Shown piece after piece: positions 56,571 through 64,000 of a DNA stretch of 64,000 bases. This stretch comes from Fuerstiella marisgermanici. GTDB lineage: Bacteria > Planctomycetota > Planctomycetia > Planctomycetales > Planctomycetaceae. Both the position numbers and the translations under genes were made by a program. Each line of letters opens with the position of its first letter. The stretch's first letter is position 1. The notes beneath the pieces were generated by a model, which was given only the letters and a program-made list of their open reading frames with translations, made no database searches and was not told the origin of the DNA. The stretch covers positions 3,038,001-3,102,000 of the forward strand of contig NZ_CP017641.1 in assembly GCF_001983935.1 (NCBI RefSeq). The letters run 5' to 3'.

Positions 56571-57083
56571 ATGACGCCTCAACTGCTCTATCTGGAAAAC
56601 GAAAGCTGGCTGCGCACCGTTGTGCGCAGTCGGGTGAACGAACCGGATGCGGTTGAGGATATTATGCAAAACATTGCTCTGGCACTGGTGCGACAGCGAG
56701 ACACGCTGCACGAAATCAGGCAAATGGGAGCGTGGTTGTACCAGGTTGCCGTCAAGCAGGTGCTGATGTATCGCCGTACCCGAGGCCGCCGACGGCGTTT
56801 TGAAGACCGTCTGGCCAATGGTGATCCGTCAGAAGTGACGCTGGCCGAACCGCTGGGGCCCGTCGACCGCGTGCTGGCCGCCGAAAAGCAGCAGCATGTG
56901 CGGGCTGCGATGTCCGAGCTGGACGAACTGGATCGTCAGATTCTGATGTTAAAGTATTCGGAAGGCTGGACGTACGGGCAACTATCAGAACATATGGGCG
57001 TCAAGGAGGACACGGTGGAATATCGGTTGGCGAAGGCTAAAAAAAAGCTGCGTCGCCTGCTGGCCAAACGTGATTGTGTGTAA
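56571..57083 (+). CDS. ECF-type RNA polymerase sigma factor
   Basis: 170 residues. Sigma-70 region 2 lies at about residues 8-75 (NEPDAVEDIMQNIALALVRQRDTL, MGAWLYQVAVKQVLMYRRTRGRRRR). Region 4, a helix-turn-helix, is at about 110-165 (LDRQILMLKYSEGWTYGQLSEHMG, VEYRLAKAKKKLRRLL). Regions 1 and 3 are missing, as in ECF factors. It directs transcription of a small regulon, probably including its own operon. The next gene begins directly after its stop (TAAATG), which fits the sigma/regulator pairing. It lies 76 bases after the hybrid kinase gene on the same strand. Confidence 0.9.
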   Translation: MTPQLLYLENESWLRTVVRSRVNEPDAVEDIMQNIALALVRQRDTLHEIRQMGAWLYQVAVKQVLMYRRTRGRRRRFEDRLANGDPSEVTLAEPLGPVDRVLAAEKQQHVRAAMSELDELDRQILMLKYSEGWTYGQLSEHMGVKEDTVEYRLAKAKKKLRRLLAKRDCV

Positions 57084-57830
57084 ATGGACAAACAAACGAT
57101 GTCTGCGGACCGAAATGAAATCTTGATTCAGCGCTGCGTCGACAACGAACTGTCCGCCGCCGAACGGCGCGAACTGATGCAGCAGCTGGACAGTTGTGAC
57201 GAGGGCTGGAAGGAACTGGCGTGTGCGTTCATGGAAGACCGGATGTTCGCGAATGCCATTCGTGACGAACCCACCGCCACAGTGGTGCCTCCTGCTTCGT
57301 TGACACCACAGAAACAGAAGCCGCATTGGTTTCACCATCCGATGATGTCGCTGATCCTGTCGGCCAGCGTGGCATTTTTAGGTGGCGTGCTGATTTCCCA
57401 GGAAATGCGGCCGGACGCGGCCGGGCAGGTGGCAGGCAGCGGTTTGGCCTCTCGCAATGCGGCCGGGCAGCGTTCGGAACCAGCCGGAGTTGACGCCGCT
57501 ATCGTGAGTCGGCCCTCCAACAATCTTGAATCAGTGACGGCCGCGGTCTCCAACAGGCCGCATAACGTCGGCAGCAATCGTGGCTCGCACAAAGGGTATA
57601 AAGCCGTCGTGCAACCGTATGGAATGCCGCCTCAGGAAATGCCCGTCTACGACGCCAGTGAGTACGCGACTGGATCGGCAGACTTCTGGCAGGCGGTGTC
57701 GCGCCACGATCAGGCTCGCCAGAACAACAGTCCGACGCCCAGAATCCGTTATCTGCGATTAAAGGGTGCCGATGGCGAAACGTATGTATTTCCCGTTCAG
57801 GAAACCGTGTTGCCGGTGCTGATGCAGTGA
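57084..57830 (+). CDS. Single-pass membrane protein, probable anti-sigma factor
   Basis: 248 residues, ATG immediately after the sigma factor stop. N-terminal helical part: ILIQRCVDNELSAAERRELM and LDSCDEGWKELACAFMEDRM, of the kind seen in planctomycete anti-sigma domains but without a clear HxxxCxxC zinc motif. One membrane segment at about 92-112 (MMSLILSASVAFLGGVLIS). The extracytoplasmic C-terminus is Ala/Gly/Asn-rich, ending with a short strand-rich part (IRYLRLKGADGETYVFPV). Position and topology support sequestration of the sigma factor at the membrane; direct evidence is lacking. Confidence 0.75.
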   Translation: MDKQTMSADRNEILIQRCVDNELSAAERRELMQQLDSCDEGWKELACAFMEDRMFANAIRDEPTATVVPPASLTPQKQKPHWFHHPMMSLILSASVAFLGGVLISQEMRPDAAGQVAGSGLASRNAAGQRSEPAGVDAAIVSRPSNNLESVTAAVSNRPHNVGSNRGSHKGYKAVVQPYGMPPQEMPVYDASEYATGSADFWQAVSRHDQARQNNSPTPRIRYLRLKGADGETYVFPVQETVLPVLMQ

Positions 57831-57972
57831 TGTGACAAACCGGCGACCAGTGACAAATTGCAGGACATCGGTCATTCGACGTCCCAAAGATATCGGCCGT
57901 TGAATTTTTTTGTGTTCCCAGGCTGGAGCGTGGGGACAAAGTGCACACTTCATTTTATTAAGGACATTTGCG

Positions 57973-58995
57973 ATGCGAACGTTCAAACCCTCTGCGGTTG
58001 CTATCACGCTTCTGGTACTGCTGACAAATGCTGCGTTCGCTGACGATGACAGTCCGTCGAAATCCACCGGAACGTCGGAAACGCGGTCTGTCGATATCAC
58101 GGTCAATGAATCTGTGGTCGTCGACGAAGATGGCAAAGAGAAGAAAAACAAGACCGTCTCCGGTCGCATCATTATCAAGGGGCCGGACGGCAAGGTTCAG
58201 GAATTCAACATCGGAGACATGCTGCCAGACGGCGTCGAGGTCAAGGTTGCGGAGGACGGCGACGAAGAAGCCTTCGACATAACAGTGTTGACAGCACAAG
58301 ACGACGAACCCCGCTACATGGTTGGCGTCGTCTGTAGCGAGGCCGACGATACTCTGCGGTCGCACCTGGACCTGAGCGACGGCGGATTGGTTGTGAAGAA
58401 AGTCTCGGACAAGATGCCGGCCGCGGAAGCAGGTGTCCAGGTTCACGACATTTTGCTGCGGATCGGTAATACAAAGCTGGCTACCGTACAGCAAATGCTG
58501 AAGCTGGTGGCAGGCTCGGAAGGCAAAGAGCTAACCATCGAAGCGCTACGAGCTGGCAAAAAGACGGAGATCAAAGTGACTCCGAAAAAGTTCACGGCGA
58601 AAGAGGCCATGTCGGACTTTGAAGATGGCTCAGCGGTGAAGATGTATCTCAGGCGAAAAGGCGTGAACGGAAAGGCGTTGGAAGAGCTCGCGGACGCCAA
58701 GTGGTTCATGGGACCCGGACTGCGATTGGACGGAAACACCAAAGTCGATGTTGAAGAAAAGATCGCGGAAGCTCGCGCCAGGGCGCTCAGTGAAATGTCC
58801 TCCGCGCAGGATCAGGCCAGGAAAACACACGAAAAGGCAATGGAGTCGCACCGCGAAAAGATGCAGGCTCATAAAGAACGACAAGCCAACCACGGCCCGC
58901 CGCAGATGGCCAAACTGCAAAAGCAAATCGAAGACCTTTTGCAGCAGCAGGCAGAGATGGCAGAGCGACTGAAGGCGTTGGAAAAGAAGGAATAG
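57973..58995 (+). CDS. Secreted PDZ-domain protein with C-terminal coiled coil
   Basis: 340 residues from ATG 57973; an upstream in-frame GTG/TTG adds 21 unlikely residues. Signal peptide KPSAVAITLLVLLTNAAFA. A charged beta-rich part follows, then a PDZ domain at about 115-215 (GGLVVKKVSDKMPAAEAGVQVHD, NTKLATVQQMLKLV). The last 90 residues form a Lys/Glu/Gln-rich coiled coil (QKQIEDLLQQQAEMAERLKAL). No protease triad is present, so it would be a binding protein. As third gene after the sigma/anti-sigma pair (142-base gap), it may sense or relay an envelope signal. Confidence 0.82.
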   Translation: MRTFKPSAVAITLLVLLTNAAFADDDSPSKSTGTSETRSVDITVNESVVVDEDGKEKKNKTVSGRIIIKGPDGKVQEFNIGDMLPDGVEVKVAEDGDEEAFDITVLTAQDDEPRYMVGVVCSEADDTLRSHLDLSDGGLVVKKVSDKMPAAEAGVQVHDILLRIGNTKLATVQQMLKLVAGSEGKELTIEALRAGKKTEIKVTPKKFTAKEAMSDFEDGSAVKMYLRRKGVNGKALEELADAKWFMGPGLRLDGNTKVDVEEKIAEARARALSEMSSAQDQARKTHEKAMESHREKMQAHKERQANHGPPQMAKLQKQIEDLLQQQAEMAERLKALEKKE

Positions 58996-59122
58996 GGGAG
59001 GAAGACTCGGTGGTGTTCGCTATGCGAGTGGTTCAATGGCCTTTGCCAGCGGAGCTATGCGAGTACGCAAGCCCCAAGCGTCTGCGGCGTGATGTTAATA
59101 CCGTCACGAAGGAATTGCTTCG

Positions 59123-60028
59123 TTATTCGAAATTCCTTGTTCGACATTCGACATTGTCCGCCGCACTTTCACCCTTTCGACGTTCCAATTCGCCGATGTG
59201 CTCTGCGGGATAGTCAACCTGCACCAAATACAATCCCTGGGCCGGAGCGGTCGTGCCGGCTTCGCCTCGGTCCATGGATTCGATCACGCGTCGAATTTCC
59301 CCCGGCGGTTTGCGGCCCGTGCCGATGCTGATCAACGTGCCGACGATGGCTCGCACCATGTTGTACAAAAATCCGTCGGCCATGATTTCAAAACAGATCA
59401 GCGGCGACGACGGATCTTCATGCGGCCGCACCGTTTGAGGTTGCCATTCGTGGCCGGCGTTCCACAGGTCCCACTGAGGTACTCTGGTGATGGTTGCGTC
59501 CATGACCGTTCGCACACTTGTCGCTTTGTTGGGGTAGGCCGTTTCGAAGCAGCGGAAGTCGTGAGTTCCCAGCAGGTGCGGCAGAGCGTCATTCATCGCG
59601 GCGACGTTTAGCATGCGTTTCGATCGGTGAGTCAGGTTTCTTAAAAACGGCGGCAGCACCGGGCCATCAAACAGCAGGTACCGATACCGCTTGCGAATGG
59701 CCGAATACGTCGCGTGGAACTCCGACGTCACTTCGCGAGAATCAACGATGGCCACGTCATGAGGCAGAAACCTCTGTAGCCCGCGCCGGAACTGTTCACC
59801 AGGAATTTTTGAAGCCGTGCGAAAGCTGGCGACCTGTCCCAGCGCGTGAACTCCGGAATCGGTCCGTCCCGCGCACAGAACTGCGCACCGAGTGCCCGTC
59901 AGTTTTTCAGTCGCGCGCTCCATGTATTCCTGAATGGTGGGAGCATCCGGTTGAATCTGCCAGCCGTTGTAGTTGGTGCCGTCGTAGGCGACGGTCAGCA
60001 TGATGTTCCGATAATGCGGTTCGGGCAT
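59123..60028 (-). CDS. truA: tRNA pseudouridine(38-40) synthase
   Basis: Converts uridine at positions 38-40 of the tRNA anticodon stem-loop to pseudouridine. 301 residues, ATG 60028. Motifs: LTVAYDGTNYNGWQIQP, the catalytic Asp in CAGRTDSGVHALGQVASF, YRYLLFDG, GTHDFRCFETA and FLYNMVRAIVGTLISIGTGR. The last about 25 residues (after VDYPAEH) are a charged tail ending NVECRTRNFE, coded by a sequence with GAATGTCGAAC-type repeats seen elsewhere, so the C-terminus may have been extended by drift. Confidence 0.96.
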   Translation of the reverse strand: MPEPHYRNIMLTVAYDGTNYNGWQIQPDAPTIQEYMERATEKLTGTRCAVLCAGRTDSGVHALGQVASFRTASKIPGEQFRRGLQRFLPHDVAIVDSREVTSEFHATYSAIRKRYRYLLFDGPVLPPFLRNLTHRSKRMLNVAAMNDALPHLLGTHDFRCFETAYPNKATSVRTVMDATITRVPQWDLWNAGHEWQPQTVRPHEDPSSPLICFEIMADGFLYNMVRAIVGTLISIGTGRKPPGEIRRVIESMDRGEAGTTAPAQGLYLVQVDYPAEHIGELERRKGESAADNVECRTRNFE

Positions 60029-60343
60029 ATTGGTGAGGTCTCAGATTGAGATAGAAAAATCAAACCTTTAGTGGCGTCAAGTTGTACGTCCAAAGATTTT
60101 TCGACTTCGACACGCGGGGTCCTGATTCGGACGGTCCTGCCGCTGCGATTACTGATGACGCCTGTACACAGCCGATCAACATTCGGGAAGAAACGTGAAG
60201 CCGTCGGACGATACAGTTTTCCAGACCGAAACAGTCACCGCCATCTTAGCTAACCGGCCCGGCCGGTCGCCCAAAGTCGATGACGTTGACGATTTTCTCT
60301 TTGATTCGATCCCCTTTCCTCTTTCAAAGGTACGCCTCGAATT
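60029..60343. other. Divergent gap between truA and the next plus-strand gene
   Basis: 315 bases. A GTG frame at 60196-60372 is open and ends inside the next gene, but has no distinctive pattern. AGGGGA-type and CTTTCAAAGG sequences lie near 60310-60330. Promoters for truA (minus) and the 60344 gene (plus) must be here; none stands out. Confidence 0.35.
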
Positions 60344-60655
60344 ATGTGTCAGCCAGCACCCCGCGGCATGATGCCTCCCGCCCCGGCGGCAGTCCGTAAC
60401 CAGGACGATCTTCGAGACTTCATTCATTTGGCACTTTGTCGAAAGGAGAACCTGCTTGAGCACCATTTTCCGATGACAGAACTGGAACTGAAACGCAATG
60501 GTCAACATTGCGGCTCGCAGTTCATCCTGCATGGCCCACGAAGCGTTAAGCTGAGTGCCGTGTGGGACCGCAAGCTGAACGAAATTTTACTGTACGACGC
60601 GCTGGGCCGACGGTTCAATCGGATCCGTCTGCCGAATTTGATTACGGTTGCTTAG
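60344..60655 (+). CDS. Conserved-looking small hypothetical protein
   Basis: 103 residues, ATG 60344; ATG at 60368 or 60371 is also possible. The Pro-rich start is followed by DDLRDFIHLALCRKENLLEH and a beta-rich end (KLSAVWDRKLNEILLYDALG, FNRIRLPNL). I recall similar short proteins from other planctomycetes but cannot name a family. A perfect seven-base hairpin (CGCCAGC/GCTGGCG, 60667-60688) starts 12 bases after the stop and may end the transcript. Confidence 0.62.
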   Translation: MCQPAPRGMMPPAPAAVRNQDDLRDFIHLALCRKENLLEHHFPMTELELKRNGQHCGSQFILHGPRSVKLSAVWDRKLNEILLYDALGRRFNRIRLPNLITVA

Positions 60656-61208
60656 GCGGGATGGCTCGCCAGCAGATTTTAGCTGGCGCTCCGAATAGAA
60701 ATTGCCGTTCCCGTTGGTCACAACCGAATATCACCGGCGACCAGCGGGAACAAACTCGGCAATTCAGATCACGTTTTCCTGTCGGTCCACCGCGCCAACC
60801 GCCCGTCGGTGCGTACCGACCATCGCCGGTGATTTTGCGTCGCACTGTCACTCAGTCGCCACGCCAATCGCCCACCGGGGCTACCGGCATATCATCGGGT
60901 TGGGAATTAGGTAGTAAGTGAAATCGAAAACTGGTTCGCAGTTCAGGACACACAACCCAGGTTGTAAGCTCGGCACGACGGCCGCTCATCACGACAAACG
61001 GTTGCCACGAACGACGAACGCCCGCACGCAGAACGCAGTTGAATTGAGCTGAAGGCAACTGCACTTTCGATGTCGCTTACCAGGCCAGGAATTCCCAACC
61101 CGTCGGCCGATGCTTAAAACGCATTCGACAAACGCCGTCAAGGAAGCATGACGCCGCAGATCGTCTGCTGTCGTCGCACCGCGGCCTTCCAACTTTTTGG
61201 ACAGACGC
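60656..61208. other. Repeat-rich gap between convergent genes
   Basis: 553 bases without a supported gene. Content: hairpin 60667-60688; an inverted pair ATCACCGGCGA (60730-60740) and TCGCCGGTGAT (60823-60833) enclosing a second hairpin GTCGGT-GCGT-ACCGAC (60805-60820); and a 30-base match (61150-61179) to the MITE-like element at 24016-24045. GGTACGCACCG and GGGCGGTTGGCG on the minus strand (60793-60818) recur at 20652-20676. Confidence 0.5.
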
Positions 61209-62171
61209 TTAACGTCGCCGCCACGTTCTTAATCGTTTCGGGCTGGCTGAGCCGAACTGTTGCTCAAGCAAGCGCCGACGCTTTTCCATCGGGTCCACAT
61301 TCTGTTCCACCGGCGCTGCGTCGGGCAGGTGAGGCCACAATTCGTCGACCGGCATCACCTCATGCCCGGCAACATGTTGAGCCAGAGGAATCAGCAGCAG
61401 CACGTCCGCCGCACAGTAGCGGATCAGTTGCTCGCGAGCCGCTGTGTCCTTTTTGTGCTGCCACAATGACCACAATCGCACGGCCAGTTCGCCGTCGGCA
61501 TCCTGAAGGTCGGCCGGTCGCTGAAAGCCCAGTCGACTCGTAACCTGCTTCAAGCCGCCGCGCAGATCCTTGTAGTGGCACGGCCACCGCAGGTCGAGAT
61601 GCGGGCATGGCAGATCAGGAATGTGAAATCCGTCCAGCACGCGAGGCACATCGAACGTGCTGCCGTTAAACGACACCAACAGATCGATGTCGTCCAACAG
61701 GTCCAGAAAGTCGTCCAGGTTTTCATGTTCCACAAACGAATGCAGCGCGCCCTTATGCCAGCATACGATGGTGGTAATCGTGTCGTCGTATTCCAGACCT
61801 GTGGTCTCTATGTCGAAATAGGACGCTCGATCAATGTACTGAGTCAGAATGCGCCATCGATCCGGCGGCAACAAGCGATCCACAAAGTATTGAATATTGT
61901 CATCCGCCAAAGCCGTCAGTAGACGGTCACATTCCTGCAATAAGTGCGAACGCAAAGCACCGGGAATGCGGTCCGGATCGGCGACGGCATCATGCCAGGA
62001 CCGCACACCCGCCTGCTGCAACGCGGCCAGACGCACGGGGCCGAGTCCGTGGCAATGCTGAAGAGCTTCCGTGAGGGGCAGTGGAGACGTGGACTGCTGC
62101 AGTGAAGGTTGTCCCAGGTTGGCTCGCCGCAGGTTGTTGAGATCACTCGAATTCACTGCGACTCCCTCCAT
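61209..62171 (-). CDS. RNase H-like (RNase_H_2/YprB-type) exonuclease
   Basis: 320 residues, ATG 62171. After an N-terminal part with a helix-hairpin-helix-like segment (HCHGLGPVRLAALQQAGV), residues about 115-275 form the ribonuclease H-like fold of the YprB family: ASYFDIETTGLEYDDT with Asp and Glu, LLVSFNGSTFDVPRV with Asp, LDLRWPCHY, and LIRYCAADVLLLIPL with the final Asp. All four acidic residues of the DEDD set are visible. It should cut single-stranded ends of DNA or RNA. The C-terminus is Arg-rich. It begins 49 bases after the stop of the membrane-protein gene upstream. Confidence 0.8.
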   Translation of the reverse strand: MEGVAVNSSDLNNLRRANLGQPSLQQSTSPLPLTEALQHCHGLGPVRLAALQQAGVRSWHDAVADPDRIPGALRSHLLQECDRLLTALADDNIQYFVDRLLPPDRWRILTQYIDRASYFDIETTGLEYDDTITTIVCWHKGALHSFVEHENLDDFLDLLDDIDLLVSFNGSTFDVPRVLDGFHIPDLPCPHLDLRWPCHYKDLRGGLKQVTSRLGFQRPADLQDADGELAVRLWSLWQHKKDTAAREQLIRYCAADVLLLIPLAQHVAGHEVMPVDELWPHLPDAAPVEQNVDPMEKRRRLLEQQFGSASPKRLRTWRRR

Positions 62172-62220
62172 CCTGCGACTTTCCCTGTGCGATATTCGAC
62201 ATTCGTCCCGTACACCGCGT

Positions 62221-63357
62221 TTAGTTTTCGGTTCTTAGGCCGTCTCCCTGCAGGTCGCCAAGCGATTCTGAAATGGTGACGGCAGATACATCGTCGAATG
62301 TAGCGTGAGCGGGCAGCTTCGTAATTTGGTGAGCTCGCGTTTGTGTGTGAGCCGCGTCGCTGGCCCAGAAGTTGACTATGATCAGAAAAATTCCCACACA
62401 CACGGCGAAGGTTAGCCAGCCGAGGTATGGCGTCAACTGATCGGCTCGCGACGAAGTCACTTCAGGCACCGGTACGTCACGCAGCGTGCCTGCCAGAAAC
62501 ATGGGAGCCAGAGACAGGCCCGCGTCGCTTTGGCTCGCATAGCCTTCTCGTTTAAAAAAGTAACCGGTAAACGTCACTTCGGGCGCGTCTTTGCCCATCA
62601 GGTCCACGGACCGTTCGGTGTTGTCCAGTCTGATCAGTCGAGCGATTTCCGGACTCGCCTTCATCGCGACGACGTGGACCAACTGGTCGCCGGAATCCGG
62701 CGTCGTAATCCATGCATCGTACAGCATGCCCACGCCGAACGCGTTTGTCTTACCCTTCACTTCCGACAGTCGTCTTAACTGTCCTGACACCTTCCACGCT
62801 TTGCCGCGCGAACTGGCGGGGGAATCCATAAACAACGCGTACACGCCCCGCTGTGCGGACAGCGACGTCCGCTGCTCAATTTTCTGTGCAAGCTTCATCG
62901 CCGCGAAATAGGCTTCGTTTTCTGCCGAATGCACGCCGATCACATCGTCCTTGACCGTCTTCAGCAGATCGTCAGGGATCCGAGGCAGATCAGGAGCCTG
63001 CGGGGCGCCGGTCGCTTCTGCCGTGTCGAAGGGAACTCGTTTCGCAACAACCGTCCCCGGTGCTTCGGCCGACAATTGCGGATCGCTTCCGGTCGTCAGG
63101 AATTCATCATGCAACAGACGCGACGGATTCTCGATTAAATCCCGGTCAAATGGCGCGATGGCGGCGATATCGTCCGCAACGACTGTGTCAGCGATCGCAG
63201 CGTCTTCGGACGGAAAGAGACGCCCCCAGAACTCCGGCCGCCGCACAACGGTGAAACACAGCAGAATCAGCCCGAAGCCAGCCACCATCAACGTCAGCCG
63301 GCGCTGATCCTGGCGGCGCAACACGCCGCGGGGCCGTTCTTTGGTTCGAAATCGCAT
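62221..63357 (-). CDS. Hypothetical membrane protein with two membrane segments
   Basis: 378 residues from ATG 63357-63355, preceded by AGGTG; a GTG three codons earlier is possible. An Arg/Lys-rich start (RFRTKERPRGVLRRQDQRR) precedes membrane segment 1 (LTLMVAGFGLILLCFTVV). A soluble extracytoplasmic part of about 270 residues follows, then membrane segment 2 at about 320-340 (LGWLTFAVCVGIFLIIVNFW) and a short tail. No family recognised. Two segments like SGDQLVHVVAMKASPEIARL and APEVTFTGYFFKREGYA have an OB-fold-like look, but this is weak. Confidence 0.75.
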   Translation of the reverse strand: MRFRTKERPRGVLRRQDQRRLTLMVAGFGLILLCFTVVRRPEFWGRLFPSEDAAIADTVVADDIAAIAPFDRDLIENPSRLLHDEFLTTGSDPQLSAEAPGTVVAKRVPFDTAEATGAPQAPDLPRIPDDLLKTVKDDVIGVHSAENEAYFAAMKLAQKIEQRTSLSAQRGVYALFMDSPASSRGKAWKVSGQLRRLSEVKGKTNAFGVGMLYDAWITTPDSGDQLVHVVAMKASPEIARLIRLDNTERSVDLMGKDAPEVTFTGYFFKREGYASQSDAGLSLAPMFLAGTLRDVPVPEVTSSRADQLTPYLGWLTFAVCVGIFLIIVNFWASDAAHTQTRAHQITKLPAHATFDDVSAVTISESLGDLQGDGLRTEN

Positions 63358-63552
63358 GAGAATCACCTAACAACTGCTGACGCATTTTCTCCGATGGTAG
63401 TTTACGTCAAGCAAAGACAATAGGGCAAGACCTGAGAATGTGGAGCGAACCTGGCGGAAGGTGTCATCTGTCCTTGACGAACGGTGCCCATACGAAAACA
63501 ATCCCGCGCTTATCGTATTGTGAACTTAATCGTTGAAGAAAGCTGTGTTCAA

Positions 63553-63753
63553 ATGAGTGGTCCGATTGTTCGTACAGGAACAAATCCGAAGTTCTGGGAA
63601 AACTGGGACCGTGCTTTCGGAAAGCCTGCGTCCGGCAAGAAAGCTGGCGCAAAGAAGAAGACGGCTGGCAAAAAGAAGCCTGCCGGTGCAACCGCCACCA
63701 AAGCTGGTGCAAAAAAGTCGGCCAAAAAGAAAGCCAGCAAGAAGCAGAAGTAG
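63553..63753 (+). CDS. Small Lys/Ala-rich basic protein, histone H1-like tail
   Basis: 66 residues from ATG 63553; the frame is open from 63484, but the ATG fits the compact form. The start SGPIVRTGTNPKFWENWDRA is followed by FGKPASGKKAGAKKK and a tail of KKxxA repeats (21 Lys in the last 45 residues by count). Such tails bind nucleic acids, as in H1-like proteins of other bacteria. The aromatic N-terminal part may bind protein or RNA. No enzyme domain. It stands alone. Confidence 0.72.
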   Translation: MSGPIVRTGTNPKFWENWDRAFGKPASGKKAGAKKKTAGKKKPAGATATKAGAKKSAKKKASKKQK

Positions 63754-63825
63754 TACGCTCACCTTCCCTGGCACATCGTGACGGGGAACGTTGGACCAGC
63801 GAAGCGATGTTCGGGAAGGGGCCCG

Positions 63826-64000
63826 GTGCAACCACGTGATGAACCCGCGGCGCAGATCCTCGCCTCACCAGGTCGCCTCGGCGACTCACGGTGGAACGCT
63901 GTGGCGGCGTGGGCTGTTGTAAGCGGCATCTTTGTGGCCGTTTCACTTTGGCAAACGCCGCTGCCAGGCATTAACGAACCGCACTACCTCACGAAGGCCC
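63826..64000 (+). CDS. Start of a membrane protein (DUF6798-like N-terminus), truncated by the window
   Basis: GTG 63826, preceded by GGAAGGGG, opens a frame that runs off the right edge (58 codons). One hydrophobic segment (WNAVAAWAVVSGIFVAVSLW) is followed by TPLPGINEPHYLTKA. The PGINEPHYL motif after the first membrane segment is typical of large planctomycete multi-pass proteins of the DUF6798 type. Only the start is visible, so the assignment is tentative. Confidence 0.6.
   Translation, partial: MQPRDEPAAQILASPGRLGDSRWNAVAAWAVVSGIFVAVSLWQTPLPGINEPHYLTKA

Noticed and set aside
60196-60372. GTG frame of 58 codons before the 60344 gene
   Set aside because: Overlaps the better-supported gene and shows no distinctive feature.

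Overview
The window looks like chromosomal DNA of a planctomycete. The signs are a DUF1559 protein with a pseudopilin-type N-terminus (35183-36154), several FG-GAP/ASPIC-UnbV (CRTAC1-like) lipoproteins paired with TPR proteins, an ECF sigma/anti-sigma/PDZ operon, a short Lys/Ala-rich protein, and long intergenic stretches rich in inverted repeats. Genus cannot be fixed from the sequence alone.

Layout. 1-4516 (minus): a peptide/oligopeptide ABC importer operon (lipoprotein binding protein, two permeases, start of the ATPase). 4923-8288 (minus): a very Pro-rich anchored protein with DUF11-type repeats. 8489-13937 (minus): LctP-type lactate permease, a universal stress protein, a small Cys-motif protein, and a zinc/manganese ABC pair (ATPase and binding lipoprotein) without an adjacent permease. 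14136-15968 (plus): AAA ATPase and phosphonoacetaldehyde hydrolase. 16324-20538: rhomboid protease, tRNA-Gln(CTG), a STAS protein, a three-copy palindromic repeat and ftsH.

21.3-28.1 kb and 40-47 kb form the accessory part. Small, mostly unrelated plus-strand genes sit one after another. Each is preceded, usually within 1-31 nt, by a related imperfect repeat ending in a GTTRRRY-like box, with a TGGTA-like box usually 64-68 nt upstream. This is the organisation of an integron gene-cassette array with attC sites, although no integrase gene lies in the window. Several cassettes are decayed: one frameshift, one in-frame TAG, and one split by an IS3-family element. An intact ISAs1-family element with a 10-bp target duplication and a 256-bp MITE-like element with a TTA duplication also lie here.

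28.9-39.1 kb, between the two cassette stretches, is a larger-gene block. A plus-strand operon encodes an FG-GAP/ASPIC lipoprotein, a membrane-anchored TPR protein and a second FG-GAP/ASPIC lipoprotein; a small lipoprotein and the DUF1559 protein follow. A minus-strand FG-GAP/ASPIC plus TPR pair converges on them. The first lipoprotein is interrupted in frame by a single TGA, followed at the right distance by a bacterial SECIS-like hairpin, so it is a candidate selenoprotein.

47.1-64 kb is ordinary chromosome: an S9B-type peptidase, a 2159-residue CheB-CheR-PAS/GAF-histidine kinase-receiver hybrid, the sigma/anti-sigma/PDZ operon, truA, an RNase H-like exonuclease, a two-segment membrane protein, a small basic protein and the start of another membrane protein.
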